Counted from the first letter of the stretch, positions 43,421 to 51,745 are shown. The stretch is 64,000 nt of DNA from Butyricicoccus_A sp963601915 (GCA_963601915.1 CAVCGL010000009.1:43274-107273), one strand, 5' to 3'. Notes: a model not told the origin generated them from the sequence alone. Numbers and translations: made by a program.

Positions 43421-43520
43421 CCGGCAGCGGGATGCAACATCTGAACCGCGGAACTTCCTTCGTCTATATGGCAACTCCCCGTCCATACAGCACTTAACGC
43501 TCAGATGCCTACTCTGCATA
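43421..43520 (-). promoter_or_regulatory. Tetrahydrofolate (THF) riboswitch aptamer
   Basis: On the minus strand the conserved THF blocks occur in order: AGAGTAG, GCGTTAAGTG, a GGGGAGTTGCC arm, ACGAAGG, CCGCGGTT, and TTGCATCCCGCT closing the outer stem. The position 60 bases before an ECF S-component gene is the classic setting. Confidence 0.93.
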
Positions 43521-43529
43521 AGCTTGTTT

Positions 43530-43558
43530 ATTATACCTCTAACGCTGCAATTTGTCTA
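43530..43558 (-). promoter_or_regulatory. Promoter of folT
   Basis: TAGACA, 17 bases, TATAAT on the minus strand, directly after the carD stop and about 10 bases before the aptamer. Confidence 0.75.
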
Positions 43559-43563
43559 CCGCT

Positions 43564-44070
43564 TTACGCCTGCGCGCCCGCAATCCGTTTTTGAATATAC
43601 GGCTGCACCTGATCGAAGCCGATGCCCAATGCAACAGACAATTCGCCGTACAGCAGCTTTTCCGCCCGTTTCATGTACTGCTGATCCGTCGAGCCCATGT
43701 GCCGTCCCGCCTTCATTGAGCGGTGATTTTTGCGGTGCACAACCTTAATCAGCCGAATCAAATCTTCATTTTCATGCGTATTCAGGCAAGCGCGATATTT
43801 CTCGCTCTGCATCCGAATGTCCCGATTGTTTTCCAGCTCCTCCGGAATCTCCGGAATGCGGTCAATCAGCTGTTCCGCATCCGTCCGCGACATGACCGGA
43901 CGCATAAACGCCTTGGTGTCTACCGGTGTGTAAATAACCTCTTTGTCGTATACCGGTGCCAAAGTATAATACAGCTTCTCTTTCTCCGAAATTCCCTTCG
44001 GATGTCCTACATCCTCTACGCGGCAAACGCCCGTACTTCCATACATGACCAGATCTCCGACTTGATACAT
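43564..44070 (-). CDS. CarD-family RNA polymerase-binding regulator
   Basis: 168 residues. The N-terminal RID/Tudor-like domain (YQVGDLVMYGSTGVCRVEDV, about 1-60) binds the RNAP beta subunit and the helical C-terminal part (about 70-165) contacts the promoter fork. CarD stabilises open complexes, typically at rRNA promoters. Length and layout fit CarD/CdnL. AAAGGAG precedes the ATG at 44070; promoter at 44123-44151. The gene has no terminator of its own before the folT promoter. Confidence 0.88.
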   Translation of the reverse strand: MYQVGDLVMYGSTGVCRVEDVGHPKGISEKEKLYYTLAPVYDKEVIYTPVDTKAFMRPVMSRTDAEQLIDRIPEIPEELENNRDIRMQSEKYRACLNTHENEDLIRLIKVVHRKNHRSMKAGRHMGSTDQQYMKRAEKLLYGELSVALGIGFDQVQPYIQKRIAGAQA

Positions 44071-44122
44071 ACTTACACTCCTTTTCCGATTTGTTCTTAT
44101 TCTGTCGTATTGTTCCAGTTAT

Positions 44123-44151
44123 ATTATAACACCATTTTTACCCACCAGTAA
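44123..44151 (-). promoter_or_regulatory. Promoter of the carD-family gene
   Basis: TTACTG, 17 bases, TATAAT on the minus strand. Confidence 0.6.
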
Positions 44152-44260
44152 CATTTATTTTGAAAAAAAGTGCCAATTTTTTCTGGTTCCACAAATTTTT
44201 CATGCGCTAAATACCAAAATGATGCATCAAACAACGGAAAACTCTCCTGATTTCGGCAGC

Positions 44261-44292
44261 AAAAAAGAGCAGTTTCTTACGAAAAACTGCTC
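44261..44292 (-). terminator. Terminator of the Rrf2 gene, overlapping its last codons
   Basis: Arms GAGCAGTTT (44267-44275) and AAACTGCTC (44284-44292) around the stop codon at 44277, then TTTTTT on the minus strand. Confidence 0.85.
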
Positions 44293-44726
44293 TCTTCTGT
44301 CGTCTCTTTTTGACGTAGATCCTCCATCAGCTGCTGTATCGTGACCGCACGCAGTTGGTTTTCCATCGCCAGCGCAGCGGCATCCAAATAGCCGCTTAGG
44401 ATGCCATGCACCTCACGTCCGACCGGACAGGCCGGATTGGGATTCTCATGAAAATGAAACAACGGCTCTTCTTTTGGCTCTACTGCACGGAAAATATCCA
44501 GCAGAGTAATCTCCTCTGGTGGTTTGGCCAGCGAAGCACCGCCGACGCCTGCTTCTACCCGAACCAAGCCTGCTTTTTTCAGCTGTCCCAGCGTCTTGCG
44601 AATAATAACCGGATTGACATTGACGCTTCCTGCCAGAAAATCCGATGTAATTTTACAGTCCTCCCCAAACCGCACAATACACATCAAAATATGCGCTGCA
44701 ATGGGGAGTCTGGAAGAAAACTGCAT
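44277..44726 (-). CDS. Rrf2-family transcriptional regulator
   Basis: 149 residues. Winged HTH in the first 80 residues (LAGSVNVNPVIIRKTLGQLKKAGLVRVEAGVGGASLAK) and a dimerisation helix. Rrf2 proteins of the IscR/NsrR type hold an Fe-S cluster on three cysteines; here only one is in that region (NPACPVG), so this is a YwnA-like form that is cluster-free or uses a single redox Cys. It is divergent from the PNPOx-family gene with matching promoters (both TTGACA) and GTTGTAA repeats between, so it probably controls that gene and itself. GGAGG precedes ATG 44726. Confidence 0.88.
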   Translation of the reverse strand: MQFSSRLPIAAHILMCIVRFGEDCKITSDFLAGSVNVNPVIIRKTLGQLKKAGLVRVEAGVGGASLAKPPEEITLLDIFRAVEPKEEPLFHFHENPNPACPVGREVHGILSGYLDAAALAMENQLRAVTIQQLMEDLRQKETTEESSFS

Positions 44727-44755
44727 ATGTTTTGCCTCCTATATTCAATAAAAAT

Positions 44756-44784
44756 ATTGTATCATCGGCGCATCACACTGTCAA
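44756..44784 (-). promoter_or_regulatory. Promoter of the Rrf2 gene
   Basis: TTGACA, 17 bases, TACAAT on the minus strand. Confidence 0.8.
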
Positions 44785-44807
44785 CGAAGAAAAAAATTTT
44801 CATTTTT

Positions 44808-44876
44808 TCTCGTTGTAACTCTTGACATTACATCGCTTCTGTGTTATTCTCTCGTTGTAAACAAATCAGTTACAAC
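44808..44876. promoter_or_regulatory. Candidate Rrf2 operators (GTTGTAA repeats)
   Basis: TCTCGTTGTAA occurs at 44808-44818 and 44850-44860 as direct repeats flanking the promoter. GTTGTAA (44854-44860) also forms an inverted repeat with TTACAAC (44870-44876) over the expected start of transcription. Confidence 0.5.
44822..44850 (+). promoter_or_regulatory. Promoter of the PNPOx-family gene
   Basis: TTGACA, 17 bases, TATTCT. Confidence 0.78.
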
Positions 44877-44906
44877 AACTCAAACAACAGTATGGAGGTT
44901 TTTATC

Positions 44907-45302
44907 ATGGAAAAGATTCTTGCGTTTTTACAGGAAAATCCGGTTCAGTATCTGGCAACCGTAGGCCGCGACGGCAAAGCAAAGTGCCGTCCGTTCATGT
45001 TCGCTGGCGAGATGGACGGCAAGCTGTGGTTCTGCACCAACAACCAGAAAGAGGTCTACAAGGATATGCAGGAAAATCCGAACGTTGAGATTTCTGTGTC
45101 CAGCCCGTCTTATGCATGGATTCGTCTGCACGGCAAGGCAATTTTTGAGAACAACATGGCGGCAAAAGAGCTGTGCATCGCCAATCCGATTGTCAAGGGA
45201 CAGTACCAGACCGCCGATAACCCGATTTTTGAGGTGTTCTACCTCGAAGAGCCGCACGGCGTGATCGCTGACTTTTCCGGCAATCCGCCGTATGAATTTT
45301 AA
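44907..45302 (+). CDS. Pyridoxamine 5'-phosphate oxidase-family flavin-binding protein
   Basis: 131 residues with the split-barrel FMN-binding fold of the PNPOx superfamily (VQYLATVGRDGKAKCRPFMF, LWFCTNNQKEVYKDMQENPNVEI, WIRLHGKAIF). Short single-domain forms such as this usually bind FMN or F420-like flavins and act as small reductases; it lacks the C-terminal part of true PdxH, so vitamin B6 oxidation is unlikely. Start at ATG 44907, eight bases after GGAGG. Divergent from Rrf2, which suggests induction by an oxidative or electrophile signal; that is inference. Confidence 0.85.
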   Translation: MEKILAFLQENPVQYLATVGRDGKAKCRPFMFAGEMDGKLWFCTNNQKEVYKDMQENPNVEISVSSPSYAWIRLHGKAIFENNMAAKELCIANPIVKGQYQTADNPIFEVFYLEEPHGVIADFSGNPPYEF

Positions 45303-45311
45303 CGCACGGAT

Positions 45312-45340
45312 TTGACTTTCTCCTTCGTTCCGCATACAAT
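45312..45340 (+). promoter_or_regulatory. Promoter of csoR
   Basis: TTGACT, 17 bases, TACAAT, 35 bases before the csoR start. Confidence 0.7.
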
Positions 45341-45375
45341 ATGTTCATATCAATCAGAAAGACGGAGGTGTGAGC

Positions 45376-45651
45376 ATGAAACAGTGTATGGATGCGGACA
45401 ACCTGCATCGGCGGTTAAAGAAAATCATCGGTCAGCTGCAGGCAATCGACCGTATGGTGGATGAGGATGTGCCCTGTGAAGACATTCTCTCTCAGATGAA
45501 CGCAGCAAAATCCGCCATTCACAAGTGTGGACAGGTTGTGCTCGAAGGACATATCAAGCACTGCGTGCGCGATGGCATTGAACACGGAGATGCCGACAAA
45601 ACCATTGAGGAGTTTACCAAAGCCGTTGAGCGCTTTGCAAACATGGGCTAA
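45376..45651 (+). CDS. csoR: CsoR-family metal-sensing repressor
   Basis: 91 residues, an all-helical DUF156 protein. The copper ligands of CsoR, Cys-His-Cys with spacings 25 and 4, are seen as Cys34, His59 and Cys63. Apo-protein would hold the operators and Cu(I) would release them. Start at ATG 45376, seven bases after GGAGG. The P-type ATPase downstream has two palindromic sites over its promoter, so this is the likely repressor. The family also includes Ni/Co, sulfide and formaldehyde sensors, so copper is likely but not certain. Confidence 0.88.
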   Translation: MKQCMDADNLHRRLKKIIGQLQAIDRMVDEDVPCEDILSQMNAAKSAIHKCGQVVLEGHIKHCVRDGIEHGDADKTIEEFTKAVERFANMG

Positions 45652-45670
45652 TTTTTCTCAAATATCTCGA

Positions 45671-45710
45671 TGACATCCACGGATCAAAATCTGTGGATGT
45701 CTCTTTTTTT
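45671..45710 (+). terminator. Terminator of csoR
   Basis: Arms GACATCCAC and GTGGATGTC followed by CTCTTTTTTT. Confidence 0.85.
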
Positions 45711-45714
45711 GCCC

Positions 45715-45743
45715 TTGACAACCTATACCCCCATAGGTATACT
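45715..45743 (+). promoter_or_regulatory. Promoter of the P-type ATPase gene
   Basis: TTGACA, 17 bases, TATACT; the spacer is filled by the first CsoR-type operator. Confidence 0.88.
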
Positions 45744-45765
45744 ATACACATACCCCTACAGGTAT
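45724..45765. promoter_or_regulatory. Two CsoR-type operators
   Basis: TATACC-N6-GGTATA (45724-45741) and ATACC-N6-GGTAT (45750-45765), with centres 25 bases apart. The first covers the spacer and -10, the second the start of transcription. Both have the TACCCC...GGTA look of copper-repressor sites. Confidence 0.78.
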
Positions 45766-45782
45766 AGAAAGAAGGATTTTTT

Positions 45783-47663
45783 ATGAAACAGCTTATGCGA
45801 AAATTAGAAGCTGTGCTGGAAATTGGTGGAACCAAACGAGATATTGCTTTCCTTATTGTTTCCGCCGTTGCTCTATTGTGCAGCATCTTCCACGTGCCGC
45901 TGCCGTTTGATGCGGCATGGGTTGCCATTGTTTTATGCGGCATTCCGATCATTTTGGAAGCAATCATTGGCTTAGTAACCGAATTTGACATCAAAGCAGA
46001 TGTTTTGGTCTCTTTGGCTCTCATCGCTTCGGTTCTCATCGGCGAAATTTTTGCCGCCGGTGAAGTTGCCTTTATTATGCAGCTCGGCGGACTGTTGGAA
46101 GAACTGACCGTTGCCCGCGCCCGTGCCGATATTGAAAAACTGGTACAGCTGACCCCGCAAACCGCCCGTGTCATTCGCGGCGAAAAGGAACTCATGCTTC
46201 CGGCAGAACAGGTACAGGTCAACGACTTGCTGCGCGTCTTGCCGGGTGAAACGATTCCGGTTGACGGCACGATTACCTCTGGTCAAACGTCGATCAACCA
46301 AGCAGTCATGACCGGCGAATCCCTGCCAATCGACAAAACAGTCGGAGATGAGGTATTTTCCGGCACAGTCAATCAATTCGGCGCATTTGAAATGCGTGCC
46401 TCGAAAGTCGGAGAAGACAGCTCTATTCAGCGCATGATTCGCCTTGTTCAGTCCGCGGATGCCGGAAAGGCTAAAATTGTCGGACTGGCAGATCGCTGGG
46501 CAACTTGGATCGTTGTCATCGCTCTGACTGCTGCCGCTCTCACCTGGCTGATTTCCGGTCAGATCATTCGCGCCGTAACCATTCTCGTTGTTTTTTGTCC
46601 GTGTGCACTGGTTCTTGCAACGCCAACTGCAATTATGGCGGCTATCGGCAATGCAACCAAGCACGGTTTTCTTGTGCGCGAAGGCGATGCCCTCGAGCGT
46701 CTGGCACAGGTACAGAAAATTGCATTTGACAAAACCGGTACGCTGACATTCGGCAAGCCGGAAGTCACTGCCATTGACACCTGTGGCTCCGCTTTTTCTG
46801 AAGAGGAACTGTTTCGATATGCTGCTGCGGCAGAGCAATTGTCTGAGCATCCGCTGGGCAAGGCGGTTGTACGCTGCTATCGTACGCGTCACACTTCCGT
46901 TCTCCCAAAGGCAGAACAATTTACTATGACACCAGGCAAGGGAATCACCGCACAAGTGGATAACAGACACGTGCTCGCGGGAAATGCTGCCCTGTTGGCC
47001 TCTTATTCCATTACACCGTCCGCACAAATGACACAGGCAGCACAGGCACACGTATCTAAGGGCGCAACGGTCATCTATCTTGCCATTGACGGACAAATCG
47101 CTGGCTTTATCGCGCTGGCTGACACGCTCCGGCCAGAAAGTGCCTCTATGATTCGTGCCATCAAGCAAACTGGTGTACAGCCGGTTTTGCTCACCGGTGA
47201 TGCAGAAAATGCCGCCAACACCATCGCTGCACAGCTCGGTATTCAAGAGCTTCGTGCATCCTGTCTCCCGGAGGATAAGCTCCGCTATATCGCGGACTGC
47301 CAGAAAAAGGCGCAGCCGGTGTGCATGATCGGCGATGGCATCAACGATGCACCGGCATTGAAAAAATCCAATGTCGGCATTGCGATGGGCGGCACAGGCA
47401 GTGACATCGCTGTAGATGCGGCCGACATCGCTTTGGTTGATGACAAAGTGGAAGAGCTGCCTCATCTTCTCGCTCTGTCCAAGCGCATGATGCGCACCAT
47501 CCGTCTCAATCTCTCGTTCTCTATGACATTAAACTTTGTTGCCATTGTGCTCGCAATCACAGGCATTCTCAATCCGGTTGTCGGTGCTCTCGTACATAAC
47601 GCCGGTTCCGTTCTTGTCATTATCAATTCCGCTCTGCTGTTAAAATGGAGGAAACACGCATGA
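45783..47663 (+). CDS. Heavy-metal P1B-type ATPase
   Basis: 626 residues, integral membrane metal-export pump. Membrane CPC motif (residues 272-274, FCPCALVLATPTA), phosphorylated Asp316 in DKTGTLT, the HP motif SEHPLGKAVV, and GDGINDAPAL. There is no N-terminal metal-binding (HMA) domain, only a short basic start, so it is shorter than typical CopA (about 740-800 aa). The last helix pattern (HNAGSVLVIINS) resembles Zn/Cd-type more than Cu-type pumps, while the CsoR-type repressor next door argues for copper; specificity is open. The stop overlaps the next small gene as ATGA. Confidence 0.92.
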   Translation: MKQLMRKLEAVLEIGGTKRDIAFLIVSAVALLCSIFHVPLPFDAAWVAIVLCGIPIILEAIIGLVTEFDIKADVLVSLALIASVLIGEIFAAGEVAFIMQLGGLLEELTVARARADIEKLVQLTPQTARVIRGEKELMLPAEQVQVNDLLRVLPGETIPVDGTITSGQTSINQAVMTGESLPIDKTVGDEVFSGTVNQFGAFEMRASKVGEDSSIQRMIRLVQSADAGKAKIVGLADRWATWIVVIALTAAALTWLISGQIIRAVTILVVFCPCALVLATPTAIMAAIGNATKHGFLVREGDALERLAQVQKIAFDKTGTLTFGKPEVTAIDTCGSAFSEEELFRYAAAAEQLSEHPLGKAVVRCYRTRHTSVLPKAEQFTMTPGKGITAQVDNRHVLAGNAALLASYSITPSAQMTQAAQAHVSKGATVIYLAIDGQIAGFIALADTLRPESASMIRAIKQTGVQPVLLTGDAENAANTIAAQLGIQELRASCLPEDKLRYIADCQKKAQPVCMIGDGINDAPALKKSNVGIAMGGTGSDIAVDAADIALVDDKVEELPHLLALSKRMMRTIRLNLSFSMTLNFVAIVLAITGILNPVVGALVHNAGSVLVIINSALLLKWRKHA

Positions 47664-47827
47664 TCTTTTTCATTATCGGTCTCATCATTGGCATTCTGAT
47701 TCTCGCCTTTGGCGCATATTATCTCGTAAAAGAATCGCAGGATGCAGATTCCCGTAAAATTTACGGCATCGCCACAGTTGTCGGTGTTATCATCACCGTC
47801 TTTATGCTCATCAAACTGTTTGTATAA
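47660..47827 (+). CDS. Small two-helix membrane protein coupled to the metal ATPase
   Basis: 55 residues with two membrane helices (about 2-22 and 37-54) joined by a charged loop (KESQDADSRK). The start overlaps the ATPase stop (ATGA) and uses a GGAGG inside the end of the ATPase gene, so the two are translated together. No family recognised. A small subunit or stabiliser of the pump is a fair inference from the coupling. The pair ends at a strong terminator. Confidence 0.75.
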   Translation: MIFFIIGLIIGILILAFGAYYLVKESQDADSRKIYGIATVVGVIITVFMLIKLFV

Positions 47828-47838
47828 CAGGCAAAAGA

Positions 47839-47878
47839 AAATCGCCGACAGTCCCTGAAACTGTCGGCGATTTCTTTT
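47839..47878 (+). terminator. Terminator of the metal ATPase operon
   Basis: Fourteen-base arms (47839-47852 and 47860-47873) with a seven-base loop, then TTTCTTTTG. Confidence 0.9.
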
Positions 47879-47939
47879 GTTTGGTGTTGTGGAGAGAGTT
47901 TTGACAGAGCAAATCTGTCGGAGAGAAAAGTCTAAATGA

Positions 47940-49595
47940 TTACGCTCCCAAACCGAGCGGAGAGAATGCTGCGTAAACGATGATGCACAGTACGATGATT
48001 GCTACCGCGCATACCTTGCGGTACTTCCACGGGGTCATATCAACTGCATGAACATCTTCCTGCTCCCAAGCTGCCATATCCGGATGATCCTTCTTGTTCT
48101 TGTGGTTGAGGAATGCCATGATGAGCAGCTCAATCGGCCACAGAACGAGGATGGCGTACAGATAATGGATGGTGCCGCCAACTACCGGATACTGCGGAGC
48201 GATAATCAGGAACAGACCATAGCAGATGATGTGGAAAATCATGATGAGCTTTGCAGCGTACTGCGGCAGATACTTGAAGAAGAAGCCGCCGAATACTGCG
48301 GACAGAACCGGAAGACCAATCAGCATGACAAACGAGTCAAGGAAGGTTTTCAGACCTGCCGGGAAGAAGTATACCATCGGGCCTACGATTGTCGTAGCGA
48401 CAGCAAAGACAATACCAATGTTCTTGCCAACCTTAACCAGCTTCATCTCGGAAGCTTCCGGATTGATGTACTCATGATAAATATCCATGGTGAACATGGT
48501 GTTTACCGAGTTGAGTACGGAGTTAAAGGAAGAGAGAATTGCGCCGAACATAACGGCTGCGAAGAAGCCCATCAGCGGTGCCGGAATAACCTCGGTTACC
48601 AGCTGCGGATAAGCAGCGTCCATCATGGTTACCTGATTGCCCTTCAGCTCAAACAGAGCGTAAGCAATAACGCCCGGCAGTGCCAGATACATGAAACCGA
48701 TAATCTTGAGGAATGCGCAGTACAGAGCGCCCTTCTGTGCTTCCTTCAGGTTTTCTGCTGCGAGAACACGCTGAATGAACGACTGGTGGGTGCACCAGGA
48801 CTGCAAGCCAAGGAAGATCAAGCCGGTAAATACGGTGATCCACGGAACTTCCGGTGCCTCTGCGGTCAGGCTGCCAATCGAGTTCAGCTTTTCCGGATAG
48901 GTCTGTGCCAGATACTTAAAGCCGTCAATGATTGCGATGCCGTCATAGCCTGCTGCATTGCCCAGCACGTGCAGAGCAAAGAACGGAATCATGAATCCGC
49001 CGATCAAAAGACCAACGCCGTTTACGGTATCGGATACGGCAACCGCCTTCAGACCGCCGAAGATTGCATAAATAGAACCCACAACGCTGATGATGATACA
49101 CAGCACGACAACCGAACCGAAGGTAGACAGTCCAAAGATGTCGGATACGTGGAAAATGTTTTCAAATACCAGAGAGCCGGAATACAGAATAACCGGAATC
49201 TGTACGACAAGGTACAAAATGATGTATGCGATGGAGAACCACAGCTTGGTGGAACGGCCAAAGCGCTGACCGATCAGCTGCGGAATCGTGGTGATGCCGC
49301 CCTTTAAGTATCGCGGCGCTGCCCACAGGGCGAGCACGATACAGCACGGTGCTGCGACGATTTCAAATGCCATCGGGCTCATGCCGACCAGCCAAGTCTG
49401 ACCGTTTGTGCCGACTAGCTGTTCTGCCGAAAGGTTGGTCAGAAGCAAAGATCCCGCAATTACAAAGCCAGGAAGTCCGCGTCCTGCCAAAAAGTATCCG
49501 TCCGCTGTCGTCTGATCGTCACCTTTTGTCTTGAGGTAGGAGATGACTGCGACAAGGACGGTAAAGCCAATAAAGGTTACCAATGTCCAAATCAT
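47940..49595 (-). CDS. Sodium:solute symporter (SSS family), sugar type
   Basis: 551 residues with about 14 membrane segments. The N-terminal region (ADGYFLAGRGLPGFVIAGSLLLTNLSAEQLVG) is the sodium-binding start of SGLT-like carriers, and the helix near FGAILSSFNSVLNSVNTMFTMDIY fits the sugar group (vSGLT, SglT). The substrate is likely a sugar or polyol, in keeping with the neighbouring genes. The ribosome site is weak (AAAGAGTG). Upstream, TTGTGC-17-TATAAT (about 49734-49762, minus) would give a leader of roughly 140 bases holding a GGAAAAC/GTTTTCC inverted repeat (49685-49711). Confidence 0.9.
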   Translation of the reverse strand: MIWTLVTFIGFTVLVAVISYLKTKGDDQTTADGYFLAGRGLPGFVIAGSLLLTNLSAEQLVGTNGQTWLVGMSPMAFEIVAAPCCIVLALWAAPRYLKGGITTIPQLIGQRFGRSTKLWFSIAYIILYLVVQIPVILYSGSLVFENIFHVSDIFGLSTFGSVVVLCIIISVVGSIYAIFGGLKAVAVSDTVNGVGLLIGGFMIPFFALHVLGNAAGYDGIAIIDGFKYLAQTYPEKLNSIGSLTAEAPEVPWITVFTGLIFLGLQSWCTHQSFIQRVLAAENLKEAQKGALYCAFLKIIGFMYLALPGVIAYALFELKGNQVTMMDAAYPQLVTEVIPAPLMGFFAAVMFGAILSSFNSVLNSVNTMFTMDIYHEYINPEASEMKLVKVGKNIGIVFAVATTIVGPMVYFFPAGLKTFLDSFVMLIGLPVLSAVFGGFFFKYLPQYAAKLIMIFHIICYGLFLIIAPQYPVVGGTIHYLYAILVLWPIELLIMAFLNHKNKKDHPDMAAWEQEDVHAVDMTPWKYRKVCAVAIIVLCIIVYAAFSPLGLGA

Positions 49596-49867
49596 ATGTT
49601 TTCACTCTTTCTTTCTGTATCTCTTTTTTGCGACTATATTGCCTGTTATTTAAGAAATATATATCCCAAATAAGGTATTTTGTCGGAAAACAATCGGCCG
49701 TCTCGTTTTCCTTTCTCCTTTTTACAGCCTTATTATAACAAGGTATGTATGTGTGCACAATGCCCGCTGTTGCGAAAAAATTGTTTGAATTTGCTCTTGA
49801 TATATTTGTTAATTTTTCTACTTTTCTTCGCAGCAAATATGCGCAATTTTTCCGCAAATCCTACATA

Positions 49868-49901
49868 CAAAAACCGTCGCCCGGAGAATGGGCGACGGTC
49901 A
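49868..49901 (-). terminator. Terminator of the GPH symporter gene
   Basis: Arms ACCGTCGCCC (49873-49882) and GGGCGACGGT (49890-49899) then TTTTT on the minus strand. The remaining bases between here and the SSS start hold only the SSS leader and promoter. Confidence 0.88.
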
Positions 49902-49932
49902 GAGAGAGTTAAAAATATGGTATTAGCAGTTT

Positions 49933-51378
49933 TTACAGTTCGCCGCGCGCTTCGCGCTCCTTGAGGTCTGCCATAATGGTGTCATAGTGCTTGTCCAGCT
50001 TATAGAACAGCAGAACAATCACAGCTACGCCCCACAGGATAATTGGGCCATAGACGAACATATTTTGAATCATGTGCAGGGCAGTATCCGGCTGAGCTAC
50101 CGTCTTGCCCGTCGAGCTGATGTAACCGCTTGCGGTCAGCAACATACCAATGACGCCGCCTGCAACGCCCTGACCAAATTTGGTGCCGACGCTGCTTCCG
50201 CTCATAATCAGGCTTTCCTGACGGATGTGCGTTTTCCACTGACCGTACTCAATGACATCACAGATCATGCCGAATACGCAGGCATTGAGCGGAACTGTGC
50301 CGATAGCGCGCAGAACTGTAACGCCCATTGCCATAGCAACACTGTTTGGATTTATCATCAAAATGCACTGCGCAACGACAACAAGAGCGGAACCTGCCAG
50401 CGCCAAATCACGCTTGCCAAAGCGGCGCAGCAGCACCTGACTGAACAGGACACCACTGATAATGATAACCATCTCGATGGTATACATCACGCTGTACAGT
50501 TCGTCATTGCCGAGAATGTACTTGCAGAAATACGGTGCCGTTGTACCAAATACCGCATTGTAGCTGGACTGTACCATCCACAAAATGGTAACCGCCCAAA
50601 AATACTTGTTGGTAAACAAGGCCTTCAAATTCTTGCCGAGACCAATGTTACTCTTTTCTGCTGCTTCAATATGCACGCGCTCTTCACAATTTTTGAAGCA
50701 CAGCAGCAGCAGAATAACCGCAATGGCTGCCCAGATACTCATGGTCTTTACCCATGCCATCTGATCCGAGCCAAACACCTTGACGAGCGGCAAGGTAAAC
50801 GTAACCGCAATGATACGTCCAAACGGAGACATGGCCATGCGGAAAATGCCCAGCAAATCACGGCCACGAGACGAACGAGTCATCATTGCAGACAGCGTGC
50901 CATACGGCAGATTGACAGCAGTATACAGCACCGTAGTCACCAGATTGTAGGTGACGAGAATGTACCAGAACTGCAGGGTAGGTGTCGTCTGCGGCACCAG
51001 CATCAGCAAAACAGCCGCCACGCCAAACGGGACTGCCATCCACAAAATCCACGGGCGTGCCTTGCCCCACTTGGAATTTGTCTTGCTGACAATAATGCCC
51101 ATGACAAAGTCGGAAACACCGTCCAGGCATCGAGAGATAATCATCACCAAACCAACCGTCATCGGGGAAACGCCGACATAGTCGGTGTAAAACAGCGTGA
51201 TAAGTGATGCCACCAAACCATACACAATGTTACAAGATACGTCACCGAATCCATAACAAATTTTTTCGCGCATAGTTGGCATATCATCCTGCGCACGAAT
51301 CGCAGTGTTTTCCACTGTTTCTTCTTTCAAGGTATGAGCATTTCCAGAAAACGTCGTACTAGATTCCATACTTTTCAT
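49933..51378 (-). CDS. Glycoside-pentoside-hexuronide (GPH) cation symporter
   Basis: 481 residues, major-facilitator fold with 12 segments. The family start (REKICYGFGDVSCNIVYGLVASLITLFYTDYVGVSP) and ISRCLDGVSDFVMGIIVSKTNSKWGKARPWIL are typical of MelB/XynB-like carriers. An N-terminal hydrophilic extension of about 45 residues precedes the first helix. Start at ATG 51378, six bases after GGAG; another ATG sits three bases earlier. Own promoter 51538-51566 with an inverted repeat over the -10. Probable substrate is a glycoside or oligosaccharide processed by the next operon. Confidence 0.88.
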   Translation of the reverse strand: MKSMESSTTFSGNAHTLKEETVENTAIRAQDDMPTMREKICYGFGDVSCNIVYGLVASLITLFYTDYVGVSPMTVGLVMIISRCLDGVSDFVMGIIVSKTNSKWGKARPWILWMAVPFGVAAVLLMLVPQTTPTLQFWYILVTYNLVTTVLYTAVNLPYGTLSAMMTRSSRGRDLLGIFRMAMSPFGRIIAVTFTLPLVKVFGSDQMAWVKTMSIWAAIAVILLLLCFKNCEERVHIEAAEKSNIGLGKNLKALFTNKYFWAVTILWMVQSSYNAVFGTTAPYFCKYILGNDELYSVMYTIEMVIIISGVLFSQVLLRRFGKRDLALAGSALVVVAQCILMINPNSVAMAMGVTVLRAIGTVPLNACVFGMICDVIEYGQWKTHIRQESLIMSGSSVGTKFGQGVAGGVIGMLLTASGYISSTGKTVAQPDTALHMIQNMFVYGPIILWGVAVIVLLFYKLDKHYDTIMADLKEREARGEL

Positions 51379-51533
51379 CATTTGCTCCTTCTTTTTGTTC
51401 AGGTCTTGCTTTTTCTCGTACACTCTCTCCAAAAAACGTGATGAAAAAGCAGATTGAAAAGTTACATTTTGCGAATATAAATACTTATTTTGTTCTATTT
51501 TGCGCATTTATTGCAATTTTATTTTCAATTGGT

Positions 51534-51566
51534 TTTTATTATACCAATCATGTGTAGTACAGACAA
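51534..51566 (-). promoter_or_regulatory. Promoter of the GPH symporter with operator-like repeat
   Basis: TTGTCT, 17 bases, TATAAT on the minus strand. TTGGT-N9-ACCAA is centred on the -10, which suggests a repressor site. The surrounding 51.5-51.7 kb is AT-rich and holds no gene I can support. Confidence 0.6.
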
Positions 51567-51745
51567 TATATATTTGTCACAAACAATTGCTTTATTTTGC
51601 TTTTTATTTTATAAAAAACTTATCGCGCAAAAAGTAACATATTGTTCTATCAACAGCTGTACAAAAAAGACACATAGAGAAAATATATGCAGCCGCAGAC
51701 GCGTCTGCACGGTTTATTCCCCAAACAAATTTTATTAAAAATAGC

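Noticed and set aside
43363..43440. N-terminal extension of the folate ECF protein
   Set aside because: The extension translates the riboswitch and its anti-ribosome-site stem; the TTG at 43362 has the ribosome site.
45783..47663. Calling the pump copA outright
   Set aside because: It lacks the N-terminal metal domain and its last helix is not Cu-type; the nearby CsoR alone does not prove copper.
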